Below, in pieces: positions 1-11,250 of a stretch of 64,000 nt of DNA; position 1 is the stretch's first letter, and each line of letters starts with the position of its first letter. Under the pieces are notes generated by a model that saw only the letters and a program-made list of their open reading frames with translations, was not told the origin of the DNA and ran no database searches. A program made the translations under genes and the position numbers. Origin of the DNA: Phaeosaccion multiseriatum (lineage: Eukaryota; Ochrophyta, other classes). Location: NCBI GenBank assembly GCA_965112735.1, contig OZ218951.1, positions 4,712,001 to 4,776,000 of the forward strand. Direction: 5' to 3'.

Positions 1-37
1 CCCTCTCCCCCCACCCCCCTCCCCCTCTCTCGTGCAG

Positions 38-1215
38 GCCTACTTGGGCTCAAGACGCCTGAACTTCGCATCGGCCTTCTTGACTGGGGCCAGACGAAGG
101 AGCTCACAATGGAGCAAAGGACCATGATCTCCACGCTTATGCTCGCGCTGGACAGCGACGATGCAGCCGCCATCGTGGAGGGTGAGTGCACTGCGGTGGG
201 GCAGAGGAGGAGGGAGGGAGGGAGGGAGGGAAGGAGGGAAGGGGGGGAGAGGAAGGAGGGAGGGAGGGAGACAAAGGAGGGAGGGAGGGAGGGAGAGGGA
301 GAGAATTGGTGGAAAGTGCTATCATGCATACCATTGTTGCAAGCCCTTAGTTGTTTACTCCACTTCCCTTTCTTTTCCCTTCGCTCCTCCCTCCTGCTCA
401 CTCTCTCTTCCCCCTTCTCTCCTCTCTCTCTTCCTCTCTCTCACTCTCTTGGAAGGCTTCAAAGGGTTGGGTATTACTTTGGCCAATCCTGAAGACGACG
501 ACAGCATCGAAAAGCTCGCAAGGGTGAGTGAGTGAGATAGATAAACTTCTTCACTGGGCTGCACCGCCGAAGTGAAGTATCAGAACTATAATTATAATTA
601 AGCCTCCTTCGCTCCCTCGTTTACCCCCCTCCCCTCGTCCTCCCCTCCCCTCCCCTGCCCGTGCCATGTCCTGCCCGTACTGTGCAACTTGCACACCGAA
701 GATCATGTTCGACACGAAGACCATTCCCGGCCTGGACTTCAACCCCTTCAGCGCCAACAACGTCCTCAAGCTCAACAGCGTCAAGGAGTACCCTCAGGTA
801 GACACATCACACCCACTGCCATCCGCTGCCATCAGCGGCCATCAGCTACCATCCTCGACATTACTCTCGCGCATGTTGTACAATTGTCACTTGCATTGAG
901 TACCTCTGCTGAGACCCCCTCCCCTCCATTCGATCCACTGCCAACCCCTCCCCTCTCCCCCTCTCCCACGCTCCCCTCGTCTCCATCCATTGCCATCCCC
1001 TCCCCTCCATCCGCTGCAATCGTCAAAAGGACTTGTACTTTGTGCTACGGACGTGTTTGATGTTCCGAGGAATGTCGCAAAGCCTTGGACTGGAGTTTAG
1101 CCTCGCCAAAGAGTGGGCCCCGTACGCCCAAAGACACTTGGATCGCTGCCATCACGACCAGCGAAGGCAGGAGCGGCACGAGCAACAGCAGCACCGGCAT
1201 CAGCAGCACCAGTAG
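38..1215 (+). CDS. ABC1/ADCK (UbiB-like) atypical kinase, C-terminal part, truncated by the window edge
   Basis: Four exons are inferred: 38-181, 456-523, 702-797 and 1030-1215. They give 163 codons in one frame plus a stop. Exon 1 opens after a CAG acceptor and carries GLLDWGQTKEL, the DFG-like Asp segment of ABC1 kinases. Later segments IMFDTKTIPGLDFNPFS and DLYFVLRT...RGMSQSLGLEFS match the C-terminal lobe of the same family. The donor of exon 2 is the start of a GTGA run. The protein ends in a His/Gln-rich tail. ABC1 kinases act in mitochondria or plastids, often in quinone or lipid metabolism; nothing here decides which. The N-terminal kinase lobe lies outside the window. The acceptor before exon 3 (CCGAAG) is the weakest splice call; the frame and family match support it. 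Confidence 0.82.
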
Positions 1216-1372
1216 CAGCAGTTGGTGGACCGAGAGGAGGATAAGGTCCCCTCTCTTGGGTAGGCAGAGGTACTGCCCTTTCTCCCAACGGAGCGGATTC
1301 ACGCAGTCCGCGCACGGCTTGGCCTTCAGCTAAGCCTAAGCTAAGCCTGGTCCAACCCATTGACAGTAGCAG

Positions 1373-1446
<74 letters not shown>

Positions 1447-2448
1447 CGCTTTGATTCGTCTCTTGAAAGAGGGGCGGGCCAGCTACTGCATCGCATTGAA
1501 GCAGTACAGACTGACAACAAGGAGCCGAGGGGGGGCGGGGGGGTGGCGGAGGGCGGAGAGAGAGAGAGAGAGAGAGAGAGCTATCCCTCCCGCCGGAGGA
1601 AGGAGCATCGCGAGCAAGGTCGACCCGTTTGGTCAGTGGGGTCGGGCCCACCCAGCCAGCGCATCAGAGCTCTGATCAGCTCTATCAGTTGCCATCAACT
1701 GACATGATGAGCCCATGAGCGGCTTCAGACTGTTCACAAGTGCAGTCCTTCCTTCCTGTCAGTGCAGTCCTCCCTTCCTGTCTGCCTTCCTTCCGCCTAT
1801 TTCAGGCCACCAAAGGAAAGGAAAGGGGGGCGGGGGAGAGAGGCGGTGAGAAGCGGAGAGGGTGGGAGCGAAGTGTATGTAGAAGACGCCTGATGCAAGC
1901 AAGTAAGGGGTGACTCTGTTTTGCGTCATAGTCTTGCCGTGAGGAAGACAAGAAAAGAGAAAGAGGAGGAGAAGGAGAAGGAGAATACCCCCACTGGCAA
2001 GAGGAGCGAAAGAGAGGGAATTCTCTCGGGGGAGAAGTTGGGAGAGAAGCCTCCCCTCATTGGCACGGCACTGGCTTGGCTTCATGCACGTAGACAGAGA
2101 AGGGGAGAGACGAGCGAGCAGCAGCCTAGCGTGCACATCAGAGAAGGAGAGGGAAGACTCAAGACGAAGCTGCCCCCCCCCGCACCGTGAGGGGTCAGGT
2201 GACCAACCGCGTGCATGCAAGTGCGTGCCTCTCTCTCGCCGCTGTGATTCTAAACTCTATTTTTTATGTATTATAGAAAATAGAGTAACACATCCGAAGG
2301 TGCCTTCTTTACTCCTCCTCCCAATGGAGACTACTGGCCCTCGCCTTGCGTCGTAGGAGTGGAGCTGGGCATCGAACGTATCCGGACAAGTGTCCTTCTC
2401 TTGGCACAACTTCGACACTTCAGCAGGGGTTCGGGAATGGTGAGCTTG
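1216..2448. other. Intergenic, simple-repeat rich; no gene seen
   Basis: The stretch holds a CAG tract (about 1365-1445), a GA tract (about 1557-1580), a short imperfect duplication around TGCAGTCCTTCCTTCCTGTC (1740-1780) and purine-rich DNA at 1950-2170. Open frames here are poly-Ala, poly-Leu or biased frames made by the repeats. I see no supported exon. Confidence 0.6.
1365..1445. repeat. (CAG)n microsatellite
   Basis: Nearly pure CAG with a few TAG interruptions at its left end. It lies downstream of the ABC1 stop codon, so it is not in that coding frame. It gives poly-Ala and poly-Leu shadow frames on the two strands. Confidence 0.9.
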
Positions 2449-2918
2449 TCATGCCATCTCCTCCGCCACCTCCTGCAGCACCTCAGGGCTAACCTCTCTC
2501 TGCGACACCTTCAGCCTCCCTTCCTTGCCAAAGAGACGGTCAGTGCCCTGCATCAGGTCCAACGCGCTCTGTGACCCAAAGTGCTGCCTGTCCGCGGCCA
2601 GAAGGAACTCCATCGCTGCTACATCGCGATCCCTTCGTGCCTGAGTCAGGGCCTTTGAGAGTGAGGCCCCTCCTGAGAGCAGCTCCAGCGCCGCCCCGCT
2701 GTGGCCTTGTTGTGCCGCAGCAAGCAAAGGCGTTACGGTGTAGTTACTGCCCTCACTGTCAGGATCAGCCCCTGCAGACAGCAACACACGGATCACTGCC
2801 CCATGGCCCTCTCCAGCAGTATACAGCACAGCTGAGTGCCCCTGAGTAGTCCGCATTTCCACATCGGCACCTCCTGAAATGAGTTCCTCCACGACACGAG
2901 CATGGCCAGCACCAGCTG
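2449..2918 (-). pseudogene. 3' fragment of an ankyrin-array gene
   Basis: The minus strand encodes the last part of the ankyrin proteins found at 32 kb and 51-62 kb. It begins at GHARVVEELISGGADVEM, passes through two ankyrin units and ends with the shared C-terminal domain (SKALTQARRD, FLLAADRQHF, KEGRLKVSQREVSPEVLQE). The reading frame is still open to the TGA at 2449. Upstream of about 2918 the similarity stops abruptly, with no start exon and no N-terminal domain. It is therefore a truncated relic about 29 kb from the nearest relative and in opposite orientation. Compared with the array copies it carries several substitutions, which suggests an older insertion. Confidence 0.85.
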
Positions 2919-3801
2919 CAATGCGTCTATCGCTCCACCTCCGCAGCCACCATTCACCTCTGCACCAGCCTGGCCAGTTTTCGCACAATGCTTCTATGCC
3001 TAGCGAGTAGATGGGAAGTTGCATTCGCCGCTCCGGCCTGTCAGGGGCCGTATCCAGCAGCAAGACCGTCGGAGGAGAAGGCAGAGTGAAAGCACGGGGC
3101 CAGCGGCCTGCAAGGTAGCGGCCTTTCTCTCATCATGAAGTGAGAGTCACGGAGCTTGAGGAGTACTTGCGCTCCACAGCACTCCCACTCTTAAGACATG
3201 ATGCGTTCTCGTCCTTCCTTCGCCGAGACTGCCTGCGAAAGCTCCTCCTCCCCTCAAAGTAGAGTAGACTCTTCCATATTCTTCTCCCTTGTCTTGCCTC
3301 ACCCTCCCTAAGTCGCTACATTTGTCCCAACGGGCACGTCTGTCCGCCGCAGACTCTCGTCTACACTTGCTCAGACGGGGCTCAAAGCCCCTCTCTCTCG
3401 TCACCCTCAATAGGGCAGCTCGTCATGGCAAATCGTAGGCAAAAAGGTCCAAAAAGGGTGGGCCCCCTGGGAATTCTGTTTTGAGCCTGGCGGCCAGCCA
3501 GAGACTGTCGAGAGAAAGAGAGTCCTTGGCAACTGGGCACAGCAGACAAAGGAGCAGCGAGGGAATCGAGGGACGCGTGGGAATCTGCCTGGTACATCGT
3601 ACTTTCATTTTGGGAGGGCGGCGCTGGGAAGCACAGTCGAAGCGTTCTGTGCTCCCATTTCGAACTGTGACTTATAACGAACACGCCTCGCAAGAACGAT
3701 CTCAAGGGGAGGCAGTTGGGCGCAGGGGCGAGGGAAGGAGAAGGGGGGAGGGGGGGCGGAGGAGGCATTGGCCCGGTTGCCAGCTTGGCAAGCTTGGGAG
3801 G
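2919..3801. other. Intergenic / 5' region of the SMS-like gene
   Basis: No confident gene. A short plus-strand open stretch at 3140-3262 (VTELEEYLRSTALPLLRHD, ending at a TAG) has amphipathic, protein-like composition and might be a stranded 3' exon, but it has no supported acceptor or partner. The region directly upstream of 3802 is open in the frame of the next gene but contains no ATG. Confidence 0.4.
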
Positions 3802-4331
3802 ATGAAGCTTGAAGGCAGCGGGCCATTAACCCTGCCCTCATCGTCTTCTTCAAAACAGTCAACGGGAAAGACAGTTCAGCAGCGCGGGCGCAAGGCCTCT
3901 GCGGATCGGGCGCTGGGGAGCAAGCACCGCATTCCCAGGTCGCAGAGCGGGTGTGGCCGTAGCAGCGGCGGCTTCGGCAGTCTTGAAGGCGACAGCAGCA
4001 GTGGGAGTAATAGCGGGAAAGGAGGGGGGGTGATACCAACAAAAGTAGAGACTATGGCTCCCAGTAACGGCGGTTCGCTCGGGGGAGGGGGCTCGGGCTA
4101 CAGCAGCAGCGGCAGCAGTGAGGGAACGAGGTCGTTTCACAAGTCGCTGACGCCCCTGACCAGGAGCGCCTTCTCCGTCGACATGGCGGGCAAGCCCTAC
4201 GCCAGCTCAGCGCCGCCCACACCACCAAGCCATTGGAATAGTAGTAGTAGCAGCAGCAGCAGCAGCAATAGTAGCAGTAATAGTAGGGGGTTTGGGGGCA
4301 GCACCATCTCCACCCGCCGCCAGCAGCAGCC

Positions 4332-4372
<41 letters not shown>

Positions 4373-6792
4373 TGTTGCCAGTAGCAGTGTCCCCACCGCG
4401 AGGGACGGGTTTTAGCGTGACCAACTATGTCGGCCGACTGGGTGCTGACATGGCCAAGCGCTGGAAGGGGGCGGGCAAGGGGGGCAGCGCAGCGGGCACT
4501 TGTAGCAGTGATAGTAGCAGCGGTGGTGGTGGTAGTAATAGTGGGAATAGTTCAGCAGGTACGGACAGCTGCATAGGCGGGAGCAGCAGCAGCAGCAGTG
4601 GCGCCACCAAGAGCATGAGTAGGGACGTCTCTACTCTGAGTCTGCGATCCATCGACCTCAGCAGCCTGGGCGGTGGGGCCGGAGGAGGAGGGGGCGGAGG
4701 GGGGGGGGTAGGAGGCGGGGGGCACGACAGGGATCTCTTAGAAAAGACGGCGGCCGGCTTGTTGCTCCTCGCGCAGAAGCAGAACAATGGGGGCACATGC
4801 GCCAGTGACTTCATGTTCAGCAGTAGCAGCTGTCACGGGAGATTGGGTGAGAGCGACCGCGACAGCAGCTGTGGAAGCAGCAGCAAGAGCAGCAGCACGA
4901 GCCCGAACAATCGACACCACCGGAGAAACGCCACCACCAACGGCAAAGGGGCGTACGTCCGCTGGCGCTCCACACTGCTCGAGATTGTAGGCTTCCTCGG
5001 TTGGGTGGCCCTCATTGCCGTGGAGCTGGTGCAAATCCCCCTCATTTGGTTCGCGTTTTGGGAGTACATTTGCCCCTTCGGCCGCCTCCAGGACGATGCA
5101 GCCGTGTCTGTGGTTGGCCTGGGGGACGCCGCGGGGGTGGGCGCGGGGGCCGGGGAGGACGCCGACACCGGCATCGGGCTCCGAGGTGGTATGCCTAGTA
5201 GCCTGGCAGACAGAGGGGCGGGGGCAGGAGAAGACGACATGGAGGAGGTGCTGCAGCACGGGGCAAGCCGTTACGCCCTCCCCCTCTACTTGCTGTGGAT
5301 CCTCGGCGTCTACTACTACCGCAAGGGTCTTCGTCGCCGTGCCCCGGGCATGATTGTGGACATCTTGGTGCATGGAGAGATCTTCATCTGCGTGGCCGTG
5401 CTCATGACGCTCTGTGTCAACTTTGCGTCCTTTGTGCATACCCCCGGCCCTCTGCTCTTCGACCTCGGCTTCAAGATTATTCCGGAGCAGGCTGTGGACT
5501 CCAAGTGGAGGCCTCTCAGCGACACCCTCACTGGTGAGTGGCAGGGTGTGTGTGTGCGTGTGTGAGTGGGTGTGAGTATGACACATAAAAGCTCTACATT
5601 GCATTGGTGTGTGTGTGAGTTTGTTTGTGAGCATGGGATGTTTCTTTTTTTGGGGTGTGGGGAGGGGGTGTGGAGTGGTGTCAACCCTGAACTCTCCATC
5701 CTTTGCTCTTTTTTGAAAACTTCTCTTTTACATTTCGTGTCGTTTCTCACCCCCCTCCTCCCTCCTCCCCTGCTCCTCCCCCACCCCAACACCCCACCCC
5801 AACACCACCGCAGCCCTCCTCCCCGGCATTGCCTTCGTGCGGAGTCTGTGGCTGGACCGCAAGCACCGCTGCGCTCTGGTGACGTCATGGCTGCGGCTCA
5901 TCTCCATCACGTACCTCTTCCGCTCCTGCACCGTGTGCCTCACCTCCCTGCCCGGCCCCGCCCCACACTGCAGCAGCTACGAGGGATACCATCCGCCGCA
6001 GGTAGGTTGGGTTTCTGCATATAGAACTGAATGGAGCTGAAACCCCCCAATTTTCCAACTCCCACCCCCTTACCCCCCCACCCGCACTGTTCTGATATTG
6101 CCATCCACTGCCACCCCGCCCACCACATAGGACTGGCATGACATTGCCACTGGTCTGGGCCCCCTCGCTGGCGACTTCCGGACTTGTGGCGACTTGATCT
6201 TCAGCGGCCACACGGCTTGGACCACCATCACCATGCTTCTCGTGGTTAGGTCCTTCCGAGGCATGAAGGGGTACAAGGCCGTCAAGATGCTGGGCCTGCT
6301 GTATCTGTGCACCATGTGCGTCATGGCCATCGCGGGGAGAAAGCACTACTCCGTCGGTGAGTTTTGTGTGTTGGTACAGTGAGTGAGTGAGTGAATGAGT
6401 GAGGGAGTTGGGTTGGTCCCCTTCCTTCCTCCACCCAATACATGCTTCATTCCTCTCACCCTTTTTCTCTCTTCTCGTCCCCCTCCCCTCCACCCCCCAC
6501 CCCGTCAACGAACAAAAACACAGACATCACCTTGGGCATTCTCATTGCAAGCCTGACCTTCTTCCGCTTCCAAGACGGCTGGCACCTCCCCACGCACGGA
6601 CACGGCAGCCACGGCACCGGCAACGGACAACACGACGGCCAAAACTCCGCCACGGCCTTTGACTATCGCTTCAACTATGGTGGAGTGCCAAGGAAGAGCA
6701 GCGCGGACCTCGATTTGTTGGACCGCACACACGCCAACCAACTCCTCAACGATAGCACAAGCCTTCTCCTCGGAGGCATCGAAATGGTGTAG
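3802..6792 (+). CDS. Sphingomyelin synthase-like membrane transferase (PAP2_C family)
   Basis: Four exons (3802-5533, 5814-6001, 6131-6356, 6524-6792) give 804 aa. The first ATG in the frame is at 3802. Residues 1 to about 390 are low-complexity Ser/Gly/Gln, with a polyQ run coded by CAG at 4321-4370 and a Gly run at 4678-4722. After that come about six hydrophobic segments. The diagnostic motifs are YLFRSCTVCLTSLPGPAPHC (D2-like), CGDLIFSGHT near residues 659-668 (D3, catalytic His) and HYSVD near 712-716 (D4, His and Asp, split by intron 3). Enzymes of this family move a phospho-headgroup from a phospholipid to ceramide in Golgi or plasma membrane. The headgroup (choline, inositol or ethanolamine) cannot be read from the sequence. 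The roughly 390-residue N-terminal extension is much longer than usual. Confidence 0.9.
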
Positions 6793-7128
6793 TGTGCTGA
6801 GTGATGTGCTTTATTGCCGATATATATATATATATATATAGTTATATATATATAGAAGTATATATATATGTATATTGGAGAGGGGGTGCGCCATTCATTT
6901 ATGTATGGGGTCGGTGAAGAAGAGGGTGGGTGGGTGGGTGGGTGGGTGGATAGGTATGGATATGTGTGTGTTGAGTGAACAATTACATTTACATTTGACC
7001 TTTCTCCAAAAGTGATAGTTTTTTTATCATCCATATTTCTGACTTACTCCGTCTCCTGAGGGGCGGCATGACTCTTCCCATGGGGTCGCGCTTAACTCTC
7101 ACTGGAGACGAGTCTTGATCTGTTGTGT

Positions 7129-7161
<33 letters not shown>

Positions 7162-7823
7162 CCTGAGTATCAAACGGAACCGCAGCCCCCAGCAGCGGTA
7201 CAAAACTTGCAGTGAAATTGTATGTATGTATGTGTGTGCCTGTGTGGCTCCAGAGACACGCATGGACCGACCTGAATTAATTAAGACAAAACATAACAAA
7301 TTAGAAGATAGAGTTGCGTGGGGAAGGGGGGACGACAACAAAAGTCTCAATCGAAGCGAAAAGGATATTAAAATCGAAAAGAGGATAAATTCATAAATTC
7401 TTACAAATAATAATAAGAACGAGAAGAGCTTCAACCAGTGCAAAGCAAAGAGAAAGAAGAAACTTTCCGCCGCCACCCCACCTCTTCTTCGTCACGCCTT
7501 ACCCGTCACCAAAAATGCTTCGCAGTACAATAGTGCAGTGAAATACCCCCGCAATCAGGATGCCATGCACGCACCCTGCGGAGTTAACCATTGAAGTTCA
7601 GCCAAGAGGGCAGGGCGCAATCAAAAAGAGTGAAGAACATGTAGTTGAGGGAGGGGGGAGAGAGCGAGGCACGGACCCTGCCTCAAATAGTGGAAACGTG
7701 CAGTGAAATAACCCCGTAATCTGGATGCCATGCACGGAGTTAAGCATTGAAGTTCGAGGCAGCAGGGCGCAATTAAAAAGGGTGAAGAAGAAAATAAACC
7801 TATATAACAATTGTTTGGATTAT
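6793..7823. other. Intergenic with TA, GGGT and GT microsatellites
   Basis: A TA-rich tract lies at about 6819-6875, a GGGT tract at 6925-6950 and a GT tract at 7124-7160. No exon is supported. The right part contains the imperfect tandem duplication listed separately. Confidence 0.6.
7535..7793. repeat. Imperfect tandem duplication, about 100 bp units
   Basis: The unit starts GCAGTGAAATA and continues with GGATGCCATGCACG, GGAGTTAA, CATTGAAGTTC, GCAGGGCGCAAT and AAAAAG.GTGAAGAA. It occurs at about 7535-7640 and again at about 7698-7793. No coding function is seen. Confidence 0.75.
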
Positions 7824-9177
7824 CCTATATGCCTCTAAATGGGCAAAATACTGCACGCTCAGCGCTCTAACCATATGCCTCTACGATTTTCCTCCAGATC
7901 GGCTCCCCACTGCCTTTTCCTGTATAGTACAGGCTCCCCGGTACCTCCTCCAGCACGCTGGGTGCCCCCTTCGTGCGGGAAAATCCGCTTAAAGACTTTC
8001 ACCCGCTTTCACCTCCTTTCTGGCCAGCTCGCGCTGTGCCTGTTTTTTTTTTTTTGTTCTCTCTCTATCAAACCCATCAATTCTCTTCGTCTGTCTTCTC
8101 TCCGGCAGCCACCTCTTCTCCTTCCCCTCCTCTGTCTTCTCTCCTGCAGACTTCGAGTCTTTCGCCTTCCCACCCACTTCCTCCACGGGGCAGCCGATTT
8201 CCTGCATGGAACACCTGCAGGCCCAGCAGCTCAAAGCCCGGAGGAGACGCATCGCAGCCAGGGCAACATGATGATGGTGAGCATCCCTGCTTCTTCCACA
8301 CCCGCCTGTCCTTTCCTGCACCTTCTCCTCTCCTGAGCCGCGCTCTCCTTCCTTCTCCCACCTTCTGTGTCGTTGTTGGCTGTGCGCCGGCCTCCTGCTC
8401 CTGCTGCGCAATGTGTCCACCCGCCACTTCCTCGCCTCCGCCTCCTCCTCAGGTGTCTCCCCACTGTCCTTCTCCTCATCGTTTCGTCTGCCCAACCCCT
8501 TCCCCTTCATTCCCCATGTTCGACCTAGTGCCATGCACAAGGCAGCTAGAGGCTACGACAACGAGCAGCGCCTCCTCTAGCAGGGCACCACTGCGGCGCA
8601 GGAGGTGCCTTCCCTTTGGATCGTCGGGAAAAAGTGTGGGTAAGTACCCCTTTGTAGGCAGGCAGTGTTAGCTTACTAGGTAGATACCTCCTACTGCTGA
8701 CGAGGGCATGGCCTATGACGGCATTCTTGAAGTGAAGGCGTGCCGCGCAGACGGCCACAAACTCGTCGGTTACAACTCCTTCCCCATCACTGGGTACAGG
8801 ATGTGGGAAGAAGGGAAGCAGGGGAGACATGGCCACGTACGCACCGAGCGTTTTTCTCAGGATGAGGCTGGCCAGCGTCGATTTGGGAGTTGCAAATGGA
8901 GCAGTGCTTGACAGGGAAGGGCTCCTCGAGGGGAAATGCCCCCAGGACATTTTGGCCGACGTCGCTGGAAGAGCCGCACCAGTCAAGAGAGCAATTTTTT
9001 TTTTGAAGTGAAGACTCCACGCCATATGCGTTAACACCATTAAAACCAAATCATTAATACCATTCACGACGTTTTCTTATCCACGAGACTCCGTCATCAA
9101 GACGCATCGCAGCCAGACCAACCTCCTCTTCCTCCTCCTCCTCCTCCTCCTCCTCCGCCGCCAAGTCTTTCCACATC

Positions 9178-9352
9178 CTGCACTCGCCATTTGTGAGTCC
9201 CTCCTACTTTTGCTCCTCCTGGCTGCCCGCCTCGCCTCCCCCTTTCGCCTTCCTCTCCTCCACTCTCCCTTCTCCCACTTCTTGCCAACTCCAACCCTCT
9301 TCTCTCCTCCTCCTCCACCCTGCCGAGGGCGCAGCCCGAAGCACCACCTTGT
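9178..9352. repeat. Direct repeat, copy 1 (second copy 10947-11101)
   Basis: Both copies begin near GCACTCGCCATTTGTG and end GCCGAGGGCGCAGCCCGAAG followed by CACCACCTTGTA. Both lie in the helicase-containing mosaic. They may mark element boundaries. Confidence 0.75.
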
Positions 9353-10479
9353 AGACCTATATAAGATTTCTTCGTTATCCCATATGCCTCTAAATATGAA
9401 AATGCTGCACGCTCAGCGCTCTAACCATATGCCTCTACTTTTGTGCCTCTACACTGTACAATTTTTCCTCCGGACCGGCTCCACACCGTCTTTTCGTGTA
9501 TAGTTCAAGTAATAGTTCAAGTAAGCCCCCCAGTTTACACAGCAAAGTAAGCTCGTGCAGTACGTGCTTTGCAGTGTGCCTGATTCTTCATCTCTTCCTT
9601 ACCCTTACCTATCTGTTATGCCGCCAAGCAAGCCTCTTTTTTTTTCTCCTTACGCGGTTCCCCCTTCTCCTGTTCCTGATGTGTCTCTTTTGTAGCGGAC
9701 GTGTTCCCATCCACTTCCTCCACGCGGCACGTGCTGCCACCAGCACTTGAAGCAGTAGCCCTTGCAGTGAGGACAGAGCAGTTGCCCTTGCAACAGCAAG
9801 CGTGGGTGTTGTGCCTGCAAGAGAGGACTTGATACAAGGTAAGCGGGCTGCCTTCTCCTCCTGTGTTTTCTTTCCTTCAGGCTTCAAATCTTTCTTCACT
9901 ATGACCATTATTAAATCTCTTCGTCTCATCCTTAAGTGGCCGCCCACTTCCTCCACGCGGCAGCCGATTTCCTGCATGGATGAGCTGCAGGCCCAGCACC
10001 TATGGACACGCATCGCACTCAGACCAACATGATCAGCCCACTCGCTTGCACTTTTCACTTCTCTTTCTCACATCAGTCACAAAGACAACTGCACCTACAC
10101 ATAGCCCTAGCAACAGTGCCTGCAAGAGACGACCTCATACAAGGTAAGCGACTGTACAGCACGTAGGTTGATATCCCATCAAATCTCTTTGTCTCGCTCC
10201 TTCTTACGTGACCGCCTCGCCTCCTTTCTTCTCTCCTGCAGACTTTGAGTCTTTCGCCTTCCTACCCACTTCCTCCACGCGGCAGCCGATTTCCTGTATG
10301 GATGACCTACAGGTCCAGCACCTCCAGTCCGGAGACGCATCGCACTCAGACCAACATGATGATGGTGAGTATCCCTGCTTCTTTCACACCCGTCTGTCCT
10401 TTCCTGCACCTTTTTCTTTCCTTTGCCGCGGTCTTCTTCCTTCTCCCACCTTCTGTGTCGTTGTTGTGCGTGCATCGGC

Positions 10480-10929
10480 CTTGCTAAGAACGACATCCTT
10501 GTGCATTCTTACACCTGCAAGACCCGTGTACCGGACATCACGGGCATCCAAGCACCCTTTGGTGGCAAGACCATCCTCTTCGCCGGAGACTGGCGGCAGC
10601 TTGGCCCCGTCATCCCCTTCGGTGAACAGCATGACGTCGTCGAAGCAGCCCTCATCACTTCGCCTCTGTGGCCCGCCATTCGCTTCCCTTTCCGCCTCGC
10701 CTACGCCCTCACCATTAATAAGGCCCAAGGACAGACACTCTCCCGCATTGGCATTGACCTACGAGAAGACGTCTTCTCTCACGGACAGCTCTATGTCCCT
10801 CTCTCCCGAGCCAAAGCCCACGACAAGGTTGTCCTCCTCGTCCAGCCCTCCCGCGTCTTGCACGGCGTCGCCCACACTGCCAACATTACATACTCTGTCT
10901 TCATTACCGCTGCTTCGGCTCCAGAATAA
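10480..10929 (+). pseudogene. Pif1-family helicase, internally deleted remnant
   Basis: The open frame contains [20 protein letters not shown] (helicase motif III region) and then, after only about 35 residues, [14 protein letters not shown] and [14 protein letters not shown] (motifs V-VI), ending at a TAA. In Pif1 helicases a large domain separates these motifs, so an internal deletion joins SPLWPAI directly to [12 protein letters not shown]. Walker A and B are absent here. Walker A/B fragments of the same family occur at 38.9-39.2 kb. The frame is open but the protein cannot be an active helicase. Confidence 0.85.
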
Positions 10930-11250
10930 AGAATAATTAATTAGAATTTGCACTCGCCATTTGTGTGTCCCTCCTCCTTCCTCACCTTCCTCGCTCACGC
11001 TCCTCCACTCTCCCTTCTCCTCCCACTTCTTGCCAACTCCAACCCTCTTCTCCCCTCCTCTTCCTCCCTGCCGAGGGCGCAGCCCGAAGCACCACCTTGT
11101 AAAAATGTAGTTGAGCATGAGAGCGAGCGAGGGAGCGAGTCCTCACAAACACACTCGCCCCTAGCCTAGTCTAGTAGCAGTACGAGCGAGCTGAAAGAAC
11201 AGCAGCGACAGCCAGCAGAGCGCAGCAGAGCAGCAGAGCAGCACGCAAGG

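Larger units (their letters stand above)
7824..11101 (+). mobile_element. Mosaic of duplicated modules with a Pif1 helicase remnant (Helitron-like debris)
   Basis: Several blocks recur. Block a (ATATGCCTCTAAAT...GCACGCTCAGCGCTCTAACC) lies at 7824-7883 and 9378-9438. Block b, an exon-like module after CTCCTGCAG reading DFESFAF.PTSST.QPISCM, lies at about 8146-8280, 9890-10032 and 10240-10366; in two copies it ends at ATGATG|GTGAG. A preceding VPARDDLIQ|GTAAGC module lies at about 9811-9845 and 10111-10149. Block c lies at 9178-9352 and 10947-11101. The segment ends in a deleted Pif1-type helicase. Pif1-like helicases are the C-terminal part of Helitron transposases, which capture exons; no Helitron ends or Rep domain were recognised, so the class is inferred. 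Confidence 0.6.
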
